A DNA stretch of 20,694 bases from Plakobranchus ocellatus. Lineage: Eukaryota; Mollusca; Gastropoda; Plakobranchidae. The notes below the pieces were generated by a model, which was not told where the DNA came from, searched no databases, and saw only the letters and a list, made by a program, of their open reading frames with translations. The stretch is taken from assembly GCA_019648995.1 (NCBI GenBank), contig BLXT01008489.1:775561-796254 (forward strand). Reading direction: 5' to 3'. Position numbers and translations under genes: made by a program. This document shows positions 17,593 through 20,694 of this stretch, piece by piece. How positions within the stretch are numbered: the stretch's first letter is position 1; each line of letters opens with the position of its first letter.

Positions 17593-18550
17593 CTGAGAAG
17601 GAATAAAATTCAAGTAATTTCAAAGGCATGTTTGAGAAATTTCTACTCTCATCGTGCATAAAAACATTTTTAAAATCAATATAAAGAATTTTCATCTGAT
17701 CATAAACCCCTAATTCAATTAAGGACATATGCTGTCAATTAAGGTGAAAATTTTTATTCCTTTGTTTTTTGATGTTTTGGCTTTATTGGTATAGATTTAT
17801 GTGTTTGGGTCAAATTAGATCATGGACGGTGAAAAAAAAATTTTTTGGATAAATTATGTATTATGTATGGCCGCCATCTTGGATGTTCTTAATGTAAACA
17901 GTTTTTTTTTATTAAACTTTTTTATTTTTTTTAACCAATGGGCCTGAAATTTGGCATGAAGCATCTAAGAAGCCACGCAAACATTCCTTTGGGAGGGTTT
18001 TTGGCTACACAGTGCATAAACAAAATTCAGCAAAATGACATCTTTCAAATTTCTCACAATTTTCTACTTTTGGACAATGATAACTCCAAAATGAAAAATG
18101 CTACAGCTAAATTGCTCTTACATCAGTTTTATAGGTATAAGTGTATGTTGAGTGAAAATTGCATGTCATTTGGATTGAAAGCAAAAAAGTTTTATGGGTT
18201 TCAGTGCAAAAAAGTCAATTTTGAGAAAACGGACAATAAAGATTTTTGAGCAAAGAAGAAAAACATAGTACTCGCCTTGCTAAAGACAAAAATTACAACC
18301 TGAAAAGTTTTCATTATAAATTCGGCCTTTTCATTATTGAAAAATGGTTGAGGAAGCCAAATATGCCAATTTCTGAAACCAGACCAAAAATCGCCCTAAC
18401 ATGAATATTTGGTCGTACATGCTCTCAAAATAATAATTTTTTCAACTTGTGTATTTTCACCTTTTTGGCATCAACCAAATGTTAAGAAGTGTATGCATAA
18501 AAAAAAAGTAGCAATGACTTGAAATAAACAATCACTAACATGTGATATAC
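17593..18550 (-). other. PSMB1 intron with an unassigned 103-codon plus-strand frame
   Basis: This 958-bp intron has GT-AG ends for PSMB1 on the minus strand. It contains a plus-strand frame at 17938-18249 (starts MGLKFGMKHLRS, ends TDNKDF) that is Lys/Asn/Phe-rich, with no motif that I know. It is preceded by T-runs and GGCCGCCATCTTGGATG at about 17870. The latter phrase and TGAAATTTGGCATGAAG resemble text of dispersed repeats, so this may be an unnamed repeat and not a gene. Confidence 0.45.
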
Positions 18551-18632
18551 CTGAAGTCTAGCATTGAGTACTTTAGTTAAAGTCAGCACATCCCCATGAA
18601 AGCCACAACAACCCAAAACAGTCTTTTGCGAT
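18551..18632 (-). CDS. PSMB1: PSMB1 internal exon (first exon visible in window)
   Basis: This 82-nt exon encodes 27 residues, including [19 protein letters not shown] and then VLNARLQ. It matches the segment of PSMB1 that reads DKTVIGCSGFHGDCLTLTK in human. It is preceded by a T-rich tract and AG (minus strand, 18634-18633) and followed by donor GTATAT at 18550. Its first base completes a codon begun in an upstream exon outside the window. It ends in phase 0 with CAG. In the fold this is the beta-strand and helix after the N-terminal sheet, typical of the Ntn-hydrolase proteasome family. The downstream exon continues in frame. Confidence 0.92.
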
Positions 18633-19185
18633 CTGAAAAAAATTTTTTTTTTTGGTGGAGGCCAAGAGAAATGAAAGACAAATTAATTTTTCACATTTAG
18701 CACTCTTATAACAAGTTTTAGCATACATGCACAAATAAAAATATACCTTCAGGTAAACATATAGAGTCTGACAAACTTTTTAAACCTGGTAAACTAAAAT
18801 ATATAAAGCAAGCATTAACATTTTTTCACAGATATCCTAGCAATATTAATTACATATAAATTTTAAAAGGTGCCAATGCCTTTAAATTTCTTTGAAAGTA
18901 GTACTTAATGACAAATTGAACTTACAAAGCATGTTTTAAAAAGATAAAAAGCAATCAAATAGTTTCTGCCAGTTCTGCAAAGTTTTCAAAAGTGTACAGC
19001 AGGCCGGCAGGAGACTACTGTACATATTGCAAGATATACTCAACTAACAGTAATGTAAATGCCTCCTACACTGAGGACAAACATTTGCTGCAACTTGAGG
19101 CAGTCGCAACATCCAATTCTGTATTAATGATGTGTAGAAGTGTCTCCCACAACAGTTACAGGGTTTCAATTTTTGAAGATCACTA
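18633..19185 (-). other. PSMB1 upstream intron, part
   Basis: AT-rich sequence upstream of the first visible PSMB1 exon. I looked for the preceding exon (the SDTRLSEG and IHTRDSPK region) and did not find it. Short open frames only. Confidence 0.5.
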
Positions 19186-19583
19186 ATTGACTGATTGTTT
19201 ATGTATACCCAGTCCACCATTGAACAGTGATCTCAGGGTTTCTAATCTTCATTCTCTCTCCCAGGCCATCTTCGGTCACTTAAGCAAGGTTAAAATCCAT
19301 TAAAATTCTAACTTGAGTATAAGGAGAAAAACTTAAACAGGAATCTATACAAAGCCCCAGATGTGTCTATCAACAATTTCCTTTAGGTAACTCACTATGC
19401 GAGAAGGATAAACCTCTCAGAAAAGTCCATACATATCAGTTACATTGTAGTATTTACCCCTGGAGACTTGAAAGTCTGGGCATTCAATTAAAATAAAATA
19501 TGTCTGACAGTGTAGATGCTGTCACAAGCATAGCAAGAAGGCTGTTCCTAAATTTTTTAAAGTAGCTCTGCGTGAGCCGTGTG
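19186..19583 (-). mobile_element. I/nimbus-like LINE, copy D (3' end only, diverged)
   Basis: The plus strand TACCCAGTCCACCATTGAAC (19205) and GTGATCTCAGGGTTTCT match the 3' ends of A (2247) and C (15840). GGTAACTCACTATGCGAGA, GAAAGTCTGGGCATTCAATT and GTAGCTCTGCGTGAGCC follow the C-terminal ORF2 region in order. It is more diverged than A is from C and has small deletions. Similarity stops near 19583. No target-site duplication was found. Confidence 0.85.
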
Positions 19584-20694
19584 ATATTTTTTAAATTGAA
19601 CGGTATGGGATTTCTTTACATTATGCAAAAAGTCAATCTTTAATTGATGTAACTGTCTTCAAATCAAGATGTCAACTTCCAGACTTCAGGATGTGGCTCA
19701 GACAAGGATACATTGAATTGAGGTCATGTCACATTACAGTAACTATTATTTAGTTTACTTTTGCTCTGAGTGAAGGACATGACATCTCGAGTTCATAGGG
19801 CATAAATACTGAACGAATCATGGCAGCTACTAGATTAATTTTTAATTAATTATTGCAGTCCCAAGCCATTCAAAATTTAGATGTAAACTCTATTCATAGT
19901 TGACATGAAATGATCCTCAGTTAAAAATCAAACCTTATTAAGGCTGCGTTATGCCAAGAACCTTCATTTAGATTGTGTTTTTGCTCTGGGATTTTCACTG
20001 CATTTACGAAAGAATGTCAGCTTTTTGCCTGGCTACAAAAGCAGTGACCATTCAATCTCAGTCCAGAAATGCACTGGAATAAGGCTACATGTGATGGTGT
20101 GTGTCAAATGCCTCTTTCAACTTGACATCAATAGCTACACCAAATTTGGCCCAGCAGATGAAAAAAAATTATTACATCGGATACATAGACTAAGAATGGA
20201 CACTTTTGATAGTCAGTGACTTCAGAACAACCTATATTTTGGCCAGCAGCCCTAAAATTAAAAGACCATAGAAGTGTGTGTCATTGCATCACGTCCAACC
20301 CATAGCTTTCTACAGAAAATTCTAGGCCATTTGAGCACTAAGTAAACACAGATTTTGTTCAACACTTTCATTTTATTTTCAGAGGGGAGAGTGGAGAGGA
20401 TAACATAGCAGACAGGGACTCTCCTAAGTTGAAAACCATGTCTGTCACTTTTCTGATAGCATTACATCCGACCTATTTTCTACATCAAATTGTGTTTAAT
20501 GCCTAACTAAGAAAACCTTTTCTATTCTAACAACCTCAATAAGCCCAAATTCCGTGCCACTAGAATGTTTCTTTTGGATTTTTGTGTGATTTAAATTAGA
20601 AACCCCTACCCTTGTTCCAGTGATAGCCAAATATAAACTGAAACTCAAGAAAACACATAGAAAGATCATAAATATCAAACTTAATCTGGCCACA
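19584..20694. other. no gene recognised to the right edge
   Basis: AT-rich DNA with 64-65-codon frames (20025-20219 plus, 20496-20693 minus) that have no known motif. It is probably the continuation of a PSMB1 upstream intron, since the 5' exons must lie further right. A loose direct resemblance exists between about 20283-20325 and 20455-20492 (CATTGCATCACGTCC versus CATTACATCCGACC), too weak to call. Confidence 0.35.

Larger units (their letters stand above)
7818..18632 (-). other. PSMB1: PSMB1 locus, partial (proteasome subunit beta type-1); four 3' exons visible
   Basis: Four minus-strand exons join into 167 residues that follow the C-terminal two-thirds of animal PSMB1 (human protein about 241 residues). 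PSMB1 is beta6, a non-catalytic beta subunit in the inner rings of the 20S proteasome, which degrades ubiquitinated proteins in cytosol and nucleus. Exon phases agree: 82 nt (27 codons plus one base), 130 nt (43 codons plus one base), 107 nt (two bases plus 35 codons) and 186 nt (61 codons plus stop). All three internal introns have GT-AG ends and measure about 0.96, 2.2 and 7.2 kb. The missing start, with the N-terminus and first strands of the fold, must lie beyond 20694; I looked for it in 18633-20694 and did not find it. No stop or frameshift interrupts the exons, so the gene looks functional. LINE insertions fill its introns. Confidence 0.93.

Noticed and set aside
20283..20492. A diverged direct repeat near the right edge
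   Set aside because: Only a few short blocks agree, and I could not establish a consistent alignment.
18633..20694. Missing upstream exon of PSMB1
   Set aside because: I searched the minus strand for the SDTRLSEG and IHTRDSPK region and found no candidate next to a splice donor. It must lie beyond the window.

Overview
The window is animal nuclear DNA: AT-rich, intron-bearing and crowded with decayed retrotransposons. Nothing bacterial is present. The one host gene I recognise is on the minus strand. It is the 3' two-thirds of the proteasome beta-type-1 subunit (PSMB1, beta6), in four exons: 18632-18551, 17592-17463, 15293-15187 and 8003-7818. All have consensus splice sites and matching phases. 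The first exons, about 75 residues, lie beyond the right edge. The main LINE family belongs to the RNase H-bearing I group, like nimbus of Biomphalaria. With the low GC this suggests a mollusc, probably a gastropod, but that is inference.

Layout. 1-2226 is intergenic, with a CpG-rich edge, a possible SINE fragment and a trinucleotide-rich tract. 2227-5692 is LINE copy A, 5'-truncated, split by a younger RTE-type LINE (3221-4603) that sits between perfect 10-bp target-site duplications. 6481-7594 is a candidate TTAA-flanked inverted-repeat DNA transposon. 7818-18632 is PSMB1. Its 7.2-kb last intron holds three hairpins (8600-9000), LINE copy B (9154-13747: 5' UTR, ORF1 and ORF2 up to the RT thumb, but no RNase H or 3' end), a 2-unit tandem repeat (13748-14187) and a very old LINE scrap (14517-14589). 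The next intron holds LINE copy C (15821-17146). Copy D (19186-19583) lies in the first visible intron, or upstream of it.

All five I-like pieces and the RTE lie on the minus strand, the sense orientation of PSMB1. Every transposon ORF is broken by stops, frameshifts or lost catalytic residues, so none can move autonomously. Copies A, B and C complement each other: C gives the empty site that proves the RTE insertion, B keeps the RT catalytic motif deleted in A, and A keeps the RNase H residues.

The most unusual structure is the 5' junction of the RTE. A perfect 15-bp fold-back of the element's own sequence lies against the target-site duplication, as if the cDNA end had snapped back and been copied before integration. 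I found no convincing new multi-gene system. The novelty is in transposon insertion structure. All homology calls are from reading the sequence; no database search was possible.
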